NCBI GenBank assembly: GCA_963838495.1
Contig: CAWIRC010000002.1
Location: 124,001 to 188,000 of the forward strand
DNA: 64,000 nt
Reading direction: 5' to 3'
Origin: JBEKIK01 sp963838495
Lineage (GTDB): Bacteria; Planctomycetota; Planctomycetia; Pirellulales; Thermoguttaceae
Positions 1-8,163 of this stretch are shown piece after piece (the first letter of the stretch is position 1; every line of letters begins with the position of its first letter). Below the pieces are notes generated by a model, which ran no database searches, was not told the DNA's origin, and worked only from the letters and a program-made list of their open reading frames with translations. A program made the position numbers and the translations under genes.

Positions 1-348
1 ATTTCGGCCATCCAGGCCCGGCACCTGGCCATAACCAGCGCGGCCTACCTCAAGGCCATCGTATGCCTCTTGGAACAAGGTGGCGGATCGCGCGGATCGC
101 ATCTTGTGCTTAGTGCCGACGGAGTGGAAATCCATCCCAGCGTCATTGACGAACTGACCGGCCGGCCGCTAAGGTTCAAGCGGGAAAACGTGGAACTGCG
201 CAAGGAAATCCTCCGCATCGAGTACGACGCCGGGAATGAGGACCTCTTTGTGTGCCGAAACGTCGCCCCGCGCCCCGCCGACAAACCCCCCGCCGCCTTC
301 GAACCCGCCTGGGAGGATTTCCGCGAAGGGCGAATTTATCAACAATAA
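1..348 (+). CDS. Probable FAD-dependent oxidoreductase, C-terminal fragment
   Basis: The reading frame is open from the first base of the window to a TAA at 346-348, so only the last 115 residues are present. The fragment holds a helical stretch (ARHLAITSAAYLKAI), a glycine-rich GGGSRGSHLVL segment and a charged end with RENVELRKEILRI. From memory this resembles the C-terminal helical domain of fumarate-reductase-like FAD oxidoreductases of unknown substrate; no FAD motif lies inside the window, so the assignment is weak. It is followed on the same strand by a KDPG/KHG aldolase gene, which would suit sugar-acid catabolism, but the 293-base gap with repeats makes a shared operon uncertain. Confidence 0.4.
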   Translation: MSAIQARHLAITSAAYLKAIVCLLEQGGGSRGSHLVLSADGVEIHPSVIDELTGRPLRFKRENVELRKEILRIEYDAGNEDLFVCRNVAPRPADKPPAAFEPAWEDFREGRIYQQ

Positions 349-357
349 AACTAGATT

Positions 358-604
358 CAACACGGAGGCACGGAGTTCACGGAGAAAAATGTTTAAATAG
401 TAAGAATAAGGATCTCTAACATAATCTCCCCTCTCCTTTTGGGAGAGGGGCTAGGGGTGAGGGCTTTGATCAACAGATATAAGGTTTTGTTAGAACTCCT
501 AAATTTAAGTATGAATTATTGTTTACACGCTGCTGGGAAAATTAGTAATTATTCGTGTTAAACATTCTCAATTTCCTCTCCGTGTTCTCCGTGCCTCCGT
601 GTTG
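358..604. repeat. Inverted-repeat-bracketed element between the first two genes
   Basis: A 28-base arm at 358-385 (CAACACGGAGGCACGGAG...) returns as its inverted copy at 577-604 with 26 of 28 positions matching. The arms contain repeated CACGGAG units. Between them sits a REP-like palindrome (426-463). The layout, inverted repeat arms around a palindromic core, is shared by other elements in this window (34031-34242, 40713-40930). Nothing else is seen in this 293-base gap apart from the ribosome binding site of the next gene. Confidence 0.75.
426..463 (+). repeat. REP-like palindrome, copy 1
   Basis: Core CCCTCTCC-loop-GGGAGAGGGG followed by CTAGGGGTGAGGG. It has a four-T loop and lies in an intergenic gap inside the inverted-repeat element 358-604. 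It belongs to the nine-copy family described in the findings. Confidence 0.85.
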
Positions 605-641
605 ATTAATAAAATTCCAATTTATAAAGGAGAAAAATGTT

Positions 642-1328
642 ATGGCGCGCTTCAAACGCCTGGAAGTTTTAAATGCCATCGAGCAAGTCGGGCTGGTGCC
701 CATCTTTTATAACCCAAAATTCGAGGTTGCTAAAAATATCGTCCTCGCCTGCGCCGAAGGCGGGGCTAAGGTCGCCGAATTCACCAACCGCGGCGACCGG
801 GCCTACCAGTCCTTCGTCCAACTGGCCGAGTTCTGCCAAAAGGATCTGCCCGATCTGATCCTCGGCGCCGGCACCATCCACGACGCACCCACCGCGGCGA
901 TGTATATCGGCGCGGGTGCCAATTTCATCGTCGGGCCCATGCTCAACCCCGAGGTCGCTCGCCTTTGCAACCGCCGCAAAATCGCCTACATCCCCGGCTG
1001 CGGCACCTCTTCCGAGATCTCCCAGGCCGAAGAACTGGGCGCCGAGATAGTGAAAATCTTCCCCGGCGGCACCTTGGGCGGCCCGGAATTCGTCAAGGCC
1101 CTTTTAGGCCCATGCCCCTGGTCCAGCCTCATGCCCACCGGCGGCGTGGAAGATACCCGCGAATGCCTCGAAGCCTGGTTCACCTCCGGCGTAACCTGCG
1201 TGGGCATGGGCTCCAACCTGATCCGAAGCGACCTGGTCGCCTCCGGCGATTTTCAGGCCATCACCGTAAACGTGCAAAAAGTGATAAACTGGATCGCCGA
1301 AATCCGCCAAAAAATGAAGCGAAAATAA
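642..1328 (+). CDS. eda: KDPG/KHG aldolase (2-keto-3-deoxy-6-phosphogluconate / 4-hydroxy-2-oxoglutarate aldolase family)
   Basis: A class I aldolase of 228 residues, expected to cleave a 2-keto-3-deoxy sugar acid phosphate (or 4-hydroxy-2-oxoglutarate) to pyruvate in the cytoplasm. Visible family marks are the base Glu46 in VAEFTNRG, the GAGTI segment at 75-79, the PGCGTSSE loop at 118-125 and the Schiff-base Lys138 in EIVKIFPGG, followed by MPTGGV near 164-169. The length is slightly above the usual 205-215 because of an extended C-terminal helix. The start is set by AAAGGAG ending 9 bases before ATG 642; an ATG five bases upstream is out of frame. The substrate cannot be told from sequence; enzymes of this subgroup with a longer C-terminus are often only generically annotated. 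Confidence 0.9.
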   Translation: MARFKRLEVLNAIEQVGLVPIFYNPKFEVAKNIVLACAEGGAKVAEFTNRGDRAYQSFVQLAEFCQKDLPDLILGAGTIHDAPTAAMYIGAGANFIVGPMLNPEVARLCNRRKIAYIPGCGTSSEISQAEELGAEIVKIFPGGTLGGPEFVKALLGPCPWSSLMPTGGVEDTRECLEAWFTSGVTCVGMGSNLIRSDLVASGDFQAITVNVQKVINWIAEIRQKMKRK

Positions 1329-1370
1329 ACCGGAATATGGGATTTTTTTAAGGCCGGAGTTTTGAATTAC

Positions 1371-1426
1371 TCCCCTCTCCGGGCACCAAACAAAGTTTGG
1401 TCGGGAGAGGGGCAGGGGGTGAGGGC
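1371..1426 (+). repeat. REP-like palindrome, copy 2 (long-loop form)
   Basis: TCCCCTCTCC, then a roughly 20-base insert GGGCACCAAACAAAGTTTGG that can itself fold, then TCGGGAGAGGGG and GGGTGAGGGC. The same long loop occurs at 51949 and 52009. It lies between the aldolase and the 3' end of the convergent Wzz-like gene. Confidence 0.85.
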
Positions 1427-1473
1427 CGGGCGGATCTTATTACCCTTTGCTTTTCTCTTTTGCAAAGCTCCAA

Positions 1474-2832
1474 TTACGGGATTAACAACACCGCCGGCCG
1501 CTTCTCCGCCTTCGCTTTGCTTGTCAACACTTCGATCCGCGGCGGCGACCGCAGTTCCACCTTCAGCTTGTCCCGTTCGCTGGCAATGGCGTCAAGCGAC
1601 CTTTCGCGGACAAGAATGTCTTCCCGCAGCATCTCCACGTCCACCGAGGAATTGCCGAATTGCTGGGCCTGTTTTCTCAGGTGTTGCACCTCTTCATCGA
1701 TATTTTTCTGCTGCTTGTTGGCAATCTCGATGGCTGCTTCCAGGCGCTTGATTTCCTTTTCCACGTCAGTTTGCCGTTTGTGGAGAATTTCATCGCGGAT
1801 TTGACTTATTCTATTGGCGTATTCCTTTGTAAGTTTTTCTATATCGACTTGGTGTTTTTCAGCATCTTTATTAGCCTTGTCCTCCGGCGTCTGCACATGC
1901 GAGCCGAATTCCTTATCCATTTTACGCCACATAATTTCCTGCATCAGATCTTTCAAGACCGGATCGGACTTGGCGAACATCTCGCACTCCAATTGTGAAA
2001 TTTCGGCGTTTTTCACGGCCTGGAGTTCCGCCTGGCGGGAAGCCAGTTCGCTCCGCAGGCGGCCGACATCGAAATCACGCTGCGCTAATTGCTGGCGGTA
2101 TGTTGCCAGTTCTTCCAGGACGAGTTTTTGTTTCAAATCCAGGGTTCCCCTTTCGGCCGTACCCAATTGTTCGGCCAATAGCTTAAGATCGTTGCGCCGG
2201 TTGCGGACTTCCTGGTCCTTATCCGTGTAAATCCGTTCGAGTTCGCTTATGCGCTCGCGGCGTTTTTCCATTTCCGCATCGACAACTTCCGCCTTGTAGG
2301 CCTCGACGACCGCCGTTACTATATCGGATGCGTCCTCCGGATCGTCGGCCGACAGGCTGATCTTCATGATTTCTCCATTCACCGGGAAATACACGGATAA
2401 GTTTCGCTGCAACCAAGCGACAGGATCTTCTTGACACTTGAGAATTGAAAGGCGGGCTATCTGCTTGCCCTCGGGCCTGCGCAGTGCGGCTGCCAACACA
2501 TTAGGATCCGTGATCCTCTGCATCTGGGTGTTCTTGAAAAGTTCATACTGAAACTCATACGGCCTGTCAGCGGAAGGAAAAACCATGGCTTCTTTTTGAA
2601 AATGCACTTGGATATATGCCGAGGCCGTATATTTCGGCGTTAACAACCGCCAAGCCACAAAAAAGATTATCGCCAGCACAACCAGGCAAAAAAGAGACCC
2701 AAACACAATCCAGCAACAGCCGCAGCAAGGTCGTCGTTCGCAGGCCCCTGCGGATGGTGCCCGCGGGGATGCCGAGGTTAGATGATTGGATTCTTTTATG
2801 GCACTGTCGGATGGTAAAGGATTGCCGCTCAT
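1474..2832 (-). CDS. Wzz/GumC-like membrane-anchored coiled-coil protein (chain-length determinant-like)
   Basis: A 452-residue protein. Residues 1-36 form a Ser/Pro/Cys-rich cytoplasmic tail, one hydrophobic segment spans about 38-62, then a Wzz-type entry (LTPKYTASAYIQV) leads into a long coiled coil (about 175-420). Proteins of this family regulate polysaccharide chain length or export in the cell envelope. The end reads ELRSPPRIEVLTSKA and stops a few residues later, so the second membrane helix and the tyrosine kinase domain typical of full-length GumC/Wzz proteins are absent. No polysaccharide genes are next to it. It is convergent with the aldolase gene. Confident about architecture, less so about role. 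Confidence 0.65.
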   Translation of the reverse strand: MSGNPLPSDSAIKESNHLTSASPRAPSAGACERRPCCGCCWIVFGSLFCLVVLAIIFFVAWRLLTPKYTASAYIQVHFQKEAMVFPSADRPYEFQYELFKNTQMQRITDPNVLAAALRRPEGKQIARLSILKCQEDPVAWLQRNLSVYFPVNGEIMKISLSADDPEDASDIVTAVVEAYKAEVVDAEMEKRRERISELERIYTDKDQEVRNRRNDLKLLAEQLGTAERGTLDLKQKLVLEELATYRQQLAQRDFDVGRLRSELASRQAELQAVKNAEISQLECEMFAKSDPVLKDLMQEIMWRKMDKEFGSHVQTPEDKANKDAEKHQVDIEKLTKEYANRISQIRDEILHKRQTDVEKEIKRLEAAIEIANKQQKNIDEEVQHLRKQAQQFGNSSVDVEMLREDILVRERSLDAIASERDKLKVELRSPPRIEVLTSKAKAEKRPAVLLIP

Positions 2833-3043
2833 CGTTATTCCTCCCGGTCAAAAGAAACGGATGATTATCTAAAAACAATGGCACGTTCTCGCGCCGTAAC
2901 TGTCCAACAATTAACCGTAATCCTTTACCGCCTTTGATCTTACGCCCAACGTCCCGCCCCCGGCCGTAAAATTTCGCTCTTACCATGTGTAGTATAGTAC
3001 GGACAGGTGAACATTCAGTTCAAAAAAACAGCTAAAACTTCAA

Positions 3044-3079
3044 TAAAATAAAAAGCCCCCGGCGCGTTCACCGGGGGCT
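3044..3079 (-). terminator. Rho-independent terminator downstream of superoxide dismutase
   Basis: Read on the minus strand, the stem AGCCCCCGG / CCGGGGGCT is followed by TTTTTATTTTA. The same hairpin sequence family occurs at 14293-14317 and 52917-52945, so it may be a dispersed repeat used as a terminator. Confidence 0.7.
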
Positions 3080-3132
3080 GAATTATTTCATGTTGGAACG
3101 GCAAATGCTATGTCAGGGCGGCAGATTCTTAG

Positions 3133-3162
3133 TTGGGGCAGCAGTTCAGTTGCTGCCCCAAC
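3133..3162. repeat. GGGGCAGCAG palindrome, copy 1
   Basis: TTGGGGCAGCA / TGCTGCCCCAA stem with a GTTCAGT loop. Close copies occur at 11272-11304 and, with GGGACGGCAG, at 50083-50111. Confidence 0.8.
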
Positions 3163-3171
3163 ATTCAAGCC

Positions 3172-3879
3172 CTATTTTTTCACGCCAGCCAGGCATTTCT
3201 CTACAAAATCCCAATTCACCACGTTCCAAAAACCGTCCACGTATTTTGCCCGTTCGTTATGATAATCGACGTAATAGGCGTGTTCCCAAACGTCGATGGT
3301 CAAAAGCGGCTCTTTGCTGTGTTTAAGCGGCGTGTCGGCATTGCCCAGGGCCATGATTTCCAGATTCCCGCCCGGGTTTACAGCCAGCCAGGCCCAGCCC
3401 GAACCAAAAAGTTTTACGGCCGCTTCGGACATGGCCTTTTTGAAATTATCCACGCTGCCGAAATCCCGCGCCAGGCCCGTCGCCAGGTCGCCCTTGGGGC
3501 TGCCTTTGCCCTTGGGAATCATGCAATCCCAATAAAAGCTGTGGTTCCAGGCCTGGGCGGCATTGTTGAAAAGCGGCCCGGCCGCCGCCTGGATCACCAA
3601 TTCCTTAAGCGGCATGTTGGCCTCGGGCTTGCCTTCGACCAGGCCGTTGAGGTTCTTAAAATATGCCGCATGGTGCTTGGTGTAATGGTACATGATCTGC
3701 TCCTCGGACAGGAAAGGCGCCATGCCGCCCATCGCAAAGGGCAGGGGGGGTTGTTGAAAAGGCATTTTGCTTTCTCCTATTTGTGTGTTTGGATTCTGCT
3801 GGGCGGCAAAAAGCCGATTGCCCAGCGCTATACCGGCCCCGGCAGCCAGCGTTCCGGCCATAAACTCCCGTCGTTTCAT
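3172..3879 (-). CDS. sodB: Superoxide dismutase, Fe type, with Tat signal
   Basis: Converts superoxide to hydrogen peroxide and oxygen. After an N-terminal extension of about 43 residues that opens with MKRREFM and a Gly/Ala-rich hydrophobic stretch (a Tat-style signal), the Fe/Mn SOD fold follows. Metal ligands are His65 (YHYTKHH), His113 (AWNHSFYW), Asp196 and His200 (DVWEHAYY). Gln109 in NNAAQAWNH is the position typical of iron enzymes. The 235-residue length equals a standard SOD of about 193 plus the leader. The signal implies export to the periplasm or another extracytoplasmic compartment. It stands alone, with a terminator downstream; the next upstream gene on the strand is 286 bases away. 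Confidence 0.93.
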   Translation of the reverse strand: MKRREFMAGTLAAGAGIALGNRLFAAQQNPNTQIGESKMPFQQPPLPFAMGGMAPFLSEEQIMYHYTKHHAAYFKNLNGLVEGKPEANMPLKELVIQAAAGPLFNNAAQAWNHSFYWDCMIPKGKGSPKGDLATGLARDFGSVDNFKKAMSEAAVKLFGSGWAWLAVNPGGNLEIMALGNADTPLKHSKEPLLTIDVWEHAYYVDYHNERAKYVDGFWNVVNWDFVEKCLAGVKK

Positions 3880-4097
3880 GGGACTGTCCTCCTAAAACAA
3901 AATGGGGCGGCGACCGGCTTGCTTGTGAATTTCTTAAAAGGCAAATAAATTCAGAGCCCATCCCGATTTTGTCAGAACTTGCGCATCGCTTAAGTATACG
4001 CGCCCAGGCAAGTGAAAATGGTCAAGAGACTTTAAGAAATTGGCGATTGTTAATTATGACAATTATGCCAGATTAAAATGTCATAAAAATACCCAAA

Positions 4098-4147
4098 CCG
4101 CTTGCGGTTTTGCAGTGTGCCACTGCTTGCTCGCAAGCAGTGCTCAT
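4098..4147. repeat. CGCTTGCGGTTTTGCA motif plus CACTGCTTGC hairpin
   Basis: CCGCTTGCGGTTTTGCA (4098-4114) is followed by the hairpin CCACTGCTTGC-TCGC-AAGCAGTG. The CGCTTGCGGTTTCGC core recurs at 20344, 36062 and 43359. It lies in the 286-base gap between the radical SAM gene and sodB, which otherwise shows nothing. Confidence 0.6.
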
Positions 4148-4165
4148 CTGGACGGAAAATGCAGG

Positions 4166-5527
4166 CTATGCCTTCCACACCCCGGCGATTGCCGTGGAGC
4201 AGTATTCGCACTTCCCGCCCACGATGTGATTTACCTGCACGCTGAACACGTCCCGCTCGATAACGGCCTTTTTGCATTCCGGGCAATAAGTGGTTTCGGC
4301 ATTGAGCACCTCCCGGCAATTGCCCACGTAAACGTATCTTAAACCTGCCCGGCGGGCGATCTCTTGGGCCTCGATAAGAATATCCTTGGGCGTGGGCGGC
4401 AGGTGCGTCAGCTTGTGCTGCGGTTGGAACCGGGAAAAATGCAGCGGATAATCCGGCCCGATGTTCGCCAACAGCCAGTCGCACATGCGGCGGATCATGT
4501 CCGGCTTGTCCGTGTAGGTAGGCACCACCAGGTTCGTGACTTCGAACCACACCCCTTGGCGCTTGAGCGTTACAAGTGTGTCCAAAATGGGCTGGAGCTT
4601 GCCCGAGTTCAGATCCCGATAGATCTCCTCGCTGAAACTCTTCAGGTTCACGTTGGCGGCGTCGATGTACTTGCACAACTCCCTAAGCGGCTCCTCCTGG
4701 ATGTAACCGCAGGTGATCCAGCAGTTCTTGATGTTCTTCGCCCGGGCCGCCTTGGCAATGTCGTACATGTACTCGAACCAGGCGCTCGGTTCCGAATAGG
4801 TGTAAGCGATCGACGGGCAAGAGAAATACTCCGTCATGGCCACCACGTCGTCGGGAAACATGCTCAGCCGGTCAAGGTCTTCGGAACTGAGCGAATCGAG
4901 TCTGCGCGGCGTAAGAATTATAGGTTCGCCCCGCGGGTCCTTGGTTTCCTCGGGCTTGCGCTGCGAGATGTCCCAATTCTGGCAGTTCAGGCAGCGGAAC
5001 CCGCACCCGGCCGTGGCCAGCGAAAACACGCCGGTGCCCGGCAGGAAATGCAAGAGCGGTTTCTTCTCGATGGGATCGACGTGGAACGCACACGGATTCC
5101 CGTATGCCAGCGTATAAAGCTTGCCGTCTTTATATACGCGGTTGCGGCAATGGCCCCGGTCCCCGGGTTCGAGCACGCATTCGTTGGGGCAAAGCTTGCA
5201 CAGGATGTTCTCGCCCGGTTTCAAATAATGCCGCGCCTCTTGCGCCCAGCCCCGCTGCTGCCATAGTTCCCAAAGTTTTCCGGAAGGGGCATCGCCCTTG
5301 AAGATCGTAGAAGTCGAATCAATTTTAGATCGCCGGGCAAGAAAGAAAATTGCCGAACCTCCGCACGCCAGACACGCCAATCCGGCGGCCCCATACTTAA
5401 GCACGTCCCGGCGGGAGAATATTAAATCGCGGCGCGAAAATATAGTCCCCTCTCCCTTTGGGAGAGGGTCAGGGTGAGGGCACGCCTCTATCTGCATTTC
5501 TTTTTTTTGCTCTTGATCCATCCCCAA
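4166..5527 (-). CDS. amrS: AmmeMemoRadiSam-type radical SAM protein with Tat-like leader
   Basis: A 453-residue radical SAM enzyme of the group (TIGR04337-like) that accompanies AMMECR1 and Memo proteins; the reaction is unknown to me. The SAM-cluster motif is Cys175-x3-Cys179-x2-Cys182 (GCGFRCLNCQNWD). Upstream, CKLCPNEC with a later GHC (Cys110, 113, 117, 127) suggests a second iron-sulfur site, and CPEC...CEYC (415, 418, 440, 443) forms a C-terminal zinc-ribbon-like pair. The leader contains two near-identical IFSRRD units before KYGAAGLACLACGG, a Tat-like signal, and a REP-like palindrome read in frame as CPHPDPLPKGEG (16-27). It overlaps the 3' end of the cytochrome-b-like gene by 40 bases, so translation may be coupled. 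If exported, it would need folding and cluster loading before transport. Confidence 0.85.
   Translation of the reverse strand: MGMDQEQKKEMQIEACPHPDPLPKGEGTIFSRRDLIFSRRDVLKYGAAGLACLACGGSAIFFLARRSKIDSTSTIFKGDAPSGKLWELWQQRGWAQEARHYLKPGENILCKLCPNECVLEPGDRGHCRNRVYKDGKLYTLAYGNPCAFHVDPIEKKPLLHFLPGTGVFSLATAGCGFRCLNCQNWDISQRKPEETKDPRGEPIILTPRRLDSLSSEDLDRLSMFPDDVVAMTEYFSCPSIAYTYSEPSAWFEYMYDIAKAARAKNIKNCWITCGYIQEEPLRELCKYIDAANVNLKSFSEEIYRDLNSGKLQPILDTLVTLKRQGVWFEVTNLVVPTYTDKPDMIRRMCDWLLANIGPDYPLHFSRFQPQHKLTHLPPTPKDILIEAQEIARRAGLRYVYVGNCREVLNAETTYCPECKKAVIERDVFSVQVNHIVGGKCEYCSTAIAGVWKA
5446..5480 (+). repeat. REP-like palindrome, copy 3, in frame inside the radical SAM gene
   Basis: TCCCCTCTCC-CTTT-GGGAGAGGG-TCAGGGTGAGGG. 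On the minus strand it is read as PHPDPLPKGEG near the start of the radical SAM protein, just before its twin-arginine segment. Confidence 0.85.
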
Positions 5528-5760
5528 CGCCTGAAACTAAAATAAATCGCGATCGACGCGTGGATCAGAAACAACGCCACCAGCGGCCATTCGAAAATCT
5601 GATGAATGTATAGGGCGGTTTTCGAATCCATCCACCGGCTCATCCCAAACTCGCCGCACAGTACAAAACCCGTCAATATATATAATATCATCAAAAGCAA
5701 TAGCAGCCAAGCGCTAACGCGGGCGATCTTCAACAGGTAATAATGAATGTTCTTTTTCAT
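5488..5760 (-). CDS. Small two-helix membrane protein, cytochrome b-like
   Basis: A protein of 90 residues from ATG 5760 (an in-frame ATG at 5778 gives six more). Two hydrophobic helices are seen: one through LLLLLMILYILTGFVL, and one through YIHQIFEWPLVALFLIHASI. The second helix carries two histidines 14 apart, ending in an RRWGW border, a pattern seen in b-type haem-binding helices of small cytochrome b proteins (DUF4405-like). It may therefore pass electrons across the membrane. It lies between the spermidine-synthase-like gene (about 25 bases upstream) and the radical SAM gene (40-base overlap), so it is probably cotranscribed. Haem binding is inferred, not shown. Confidence 0.6.
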   Translation of the reverse strand: MKKNIHYYLLKIARVSAWLLLLLMILYILTGFVLCGEFGMSRWMDSKTALYIHQIFEWPLVALFLIHASIAIYFSFRRWGWIKSKKKKCR

Positions 5761-5785
5761 GATGATTAAACGCAGCAAGTAATGT

Positions 5786-8007
5786 TTATTTTCTGATTAT
5801 AATCATCATTCCCGCGGCAAATAAATTCAAGCCCGCCGCCATCAGGCATACGGCCGTCACGCCCATAACCGGAATCAGCAGCGTGCTCACAAACAAGGCC
5901 CCCAGCGCCGCCCCGATGTAATCGGCCGTGTACAATCGGGCGGCCGTTGCGGCAACCTCTTGAAACCCCACCTTGCCCGCCAAGGGAAATTCCATGCCCA
6001 CTAGTATCGCCAGCAGCAAAGTCATCGCCGGGATGGCCGCCCACGCGCCCCAGGCCGCGGCAGCCGTCCCGCCGCGCCCAAATGCCATTAAAACATAAGG
6101 AACGCACGCGGAATATATGGCAACCGCCAACGCCAACGCGACAAGATGATTCCGCCCGCAGCCCGAGAGCACCGGTTCATGGCCAGCGAACCGATGCCCA
6201 ACCCCAGCATGAACATGGTTATTATCAAGCCCACTTGATGATAAACGCAGCCGTAAAGGATTTGAAATCCCAAAAGCAAAACGACCTCCAGTGCCGATGC
6301 GGCAAACCCGCCCGCGAATATCGCCAGCGCCACCGGTCGCAATCTGAGCAGGTATATCAGCAATATAACAATCCCGCCGACCTCGAATAGTCCAAAGCTC
6401 AGCGTGAATTGACTGATCCAATATCGCAAATGATAAAAATATAAAATGGGATTGAAGTCCTCGTTTATCGGCGCATCTGGCGAAAGCACGCGCCTGACGT
6501 CGGCCATGCGGTCCGGCGTGAGCATGGCCTCGCAATAGCTGCGGTTCAGAAGCCGGGTGGAAATTCCCGCCTCACTGATCCGCTCGGCCACCTCCGCCGT
6601 CAACGGCCCGTCCGAGGCCAGAAAATAATTCCGCCCTCCCGGCAAGATCAACACATTCTTGAAAATCCGCTCCAACGTGCGATCGGCCACGGCAATCAGC
6701 CTTGCCAACTCCTTGCTGATATAGCCCTCGTAACTCCCCAGTGAAAAACACAAAACCCCGTCCGGCGCCAGCACGCCGCGTACCCGGTCGAAAAATTCCC
6801 GCGTATAAAGGCGATTGATTTGCGATGTGGATGGGTCCGGCACGTCCACTATCACTACGTCGTAGCGCTCGCCGGTTTGTTTGACGTACTGCCGCCCGTC
6901 GGCGTTTATCACGTGGATCCTGGGATCGTCCAGTTGCTCGGGCAAAAATCGCCGGGCGACTTCAAGCACCAGCGGATCGAGCTCCACGTAATCCACCTCA
7001 GCCCGGGGATACTTCAGTATCTCCCGCGCCGTGCCCGACGCCCCACCGGAAACGAGCAACACCCGCCTGGCGTCCGGCCGCTGTGCCATGGCATAATGCA
7101 CAGTCTCCTCCACCTGCTCGATATTGTGCGTGGAAAACAAGGGCAGCCCGTTTTCGATGAAGTTGTATTGACCGGCGTCCTCGGTCACCACCAGCATTCC
7201 ATAAGGCGATGCGCCATGATAAGCGACCTTCTGCCCGGCGAACTGGAGATTGCACGAGATGTCGTCGAGATTATAAACCGACGCCGCAACAATCACTCCG
7301 GCGGTGAAAATCGCCGCCGTAAAAGCCAAAAATCGCCGCCCGGCAAACCCGGCAACCATCGCGGCCATGACAAGGTTCAAAACAGCCGGGAAATAAAGGA
7401 TCCCGAAGTGACTGAAAAGGTGGATCAATACGAAAGTAAACAGAATCCCGCCCAGCACCCCGCCAAGATTGTCGAAAAAATACACCCGCCCGATGCCCTC
7501 TTGTCCCCTCTCCCTTTGGGAGAGGGTTAGGGTGAGGGGGGCTACAACTGAAGGATGTCCAGGAGAAGGGAGTCTTTCAGAAACCGCCGTGCACGCCAGC
7601 GTCAGCAGATAACCGGTCGCCAGGCAATACGGCGCCATAAGCACGAAGCAGGCGGCCACTGTTTCCGTCACGCCCACCTCTGCGCCGCGGATAAACACCA
7701 CGTCCCGCAATGTCCTCAGTAAAAAAACGTCGGTCAAAGGCGCAATTGCGATGATAATTTGCAGCGCCGCGAGCACGGCGACGGGCGCTTTAAGCCGGGC
7801 GGCGGTTCTGCCCAACGCCGAGCCCATGCCCGTCAGCAGCATCCAATTCCCCAGCACGATCCCAAAGATCAACTCGTTGCCCGAAAACGCCGAGAGCAAC
7901 TCCCGCATCAGTGTAATCTGAGTCATGAACGCCGAAACCCCGAAACCGCACACCGCCATGAACAAGACGGCCCGGGGAACGGAGCTGTTATCACTATCTC
8001 GCTTCAT
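5786..8007 (-). CDS. Membrane-bound spermidine-synthase-like protein (one frameshift near 6150-6180)
   Basis: About 740 residues once the frame is restored. A multi-helix MFS-like membrane part (1-245) is followed by a Rossmann methyltransferase/aminopropyltransferase fold: the nucleotide loop LLVSGGASGTAREI (317-330), VELDP (341-345), NADGRQY and VIVDVPDPSTSQ (386-396). A second membrane block follows (from about 510). The polyamine-binding DEYHE-type motif of true spermidine synthases is replaced by QVEETVHY, so the acceptor is probably not putrescine. The frame breaks after GIGSLAMNR and resumes in the next frame to IIIRK at 5786; a single missing base in a GC-rich stretch explains it. A REP-like palindrome at 7504-7538 is read in frame as PLTLTLSQRERG. 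Confidence 0.75.
7504..7538 (+). repeat. REP-like palindrome, copy 4, in frame inside the spermidine-synthase-like gene
   Basis: TCCCCTCTCC-CTTT-GGGAGAGGG-TTAGGGTGAGGG. On the minus strand it is read in a different frame from the other intragenic copies, giving PLTLTLSQRERG in a loop between membrane helices. Confidence 0.85.
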
Positions 8008-8070
8008 GATTGAAAACTAGGGTGCATGAAATATACCGTTTAAATATATGAAGTTGTGTTTCACGCGCTA

Positions 8071-8103
8071 AAAAAAGCCCATGGGTTGCAACCCATGGGC
8101 TTA
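8071..8103 (-). terminator. GCCCATGGGTTGCAACCCATGGGC palindrome followed by a T run
   Basis: On the minus strand a perfect stem (AGCCCATGGGTTG / CAACCCATGGGCT) is followed by seven T. It could terminate or attenuate transcription between the Memo-AMMECR1 gene and the spermidine-synthase-like gene. A sister palindrome (GCCCACGGG...) sits at 28111-28140, so this is also a dispersed repeat. Confidence 0.55.
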
Positions 8104-8117
8104 GATACTACTTTCTT

Positions 8118-8163
8118 TGTGCGCTTCACGCACCCTACGTGCTACATGTGTTTCACGCACCCT
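8118..8163. repeat. Direct repeat GTGTTTCACGCACCCTAC
   Basis: GTGCGCTTCACGCACCCTAC and GTGTTTCACGCACCCTAC stand about 30 bases apart, with a partial copy (GTGTTTCACGCGCTA) at 8056. They fill the 154-base gap after the Memo-AMMECR1 stop codon together with the palindrome at 8071. Confidence 0.6.

Larger units (their letters stand above)
2833..3171. other. 339-base intergenic region with two palindromes
   Basis: No gene seen. It holds the terminator-like hairpin at 3044-3079 and the GGGGCAGCAG palindrome at 3133-3162, both downstream of the superoxide dismutase gene, and presumably the promoter of the Wzz-like gene in the stretch before 3000. Confidence 0.6.

Noticed and set aside
3133..3948. 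Long plus-strand frame opposite the superoxide dismutase gene
   Set aside because: It is a shadow of a well-conserved gene on the other strand.
5786..8007. Calling the spermidine-synthase-like gene a pseudogene
   Set aside because: Both halves are conserved and only one base is off, in a GC-rich context like the other breaks.
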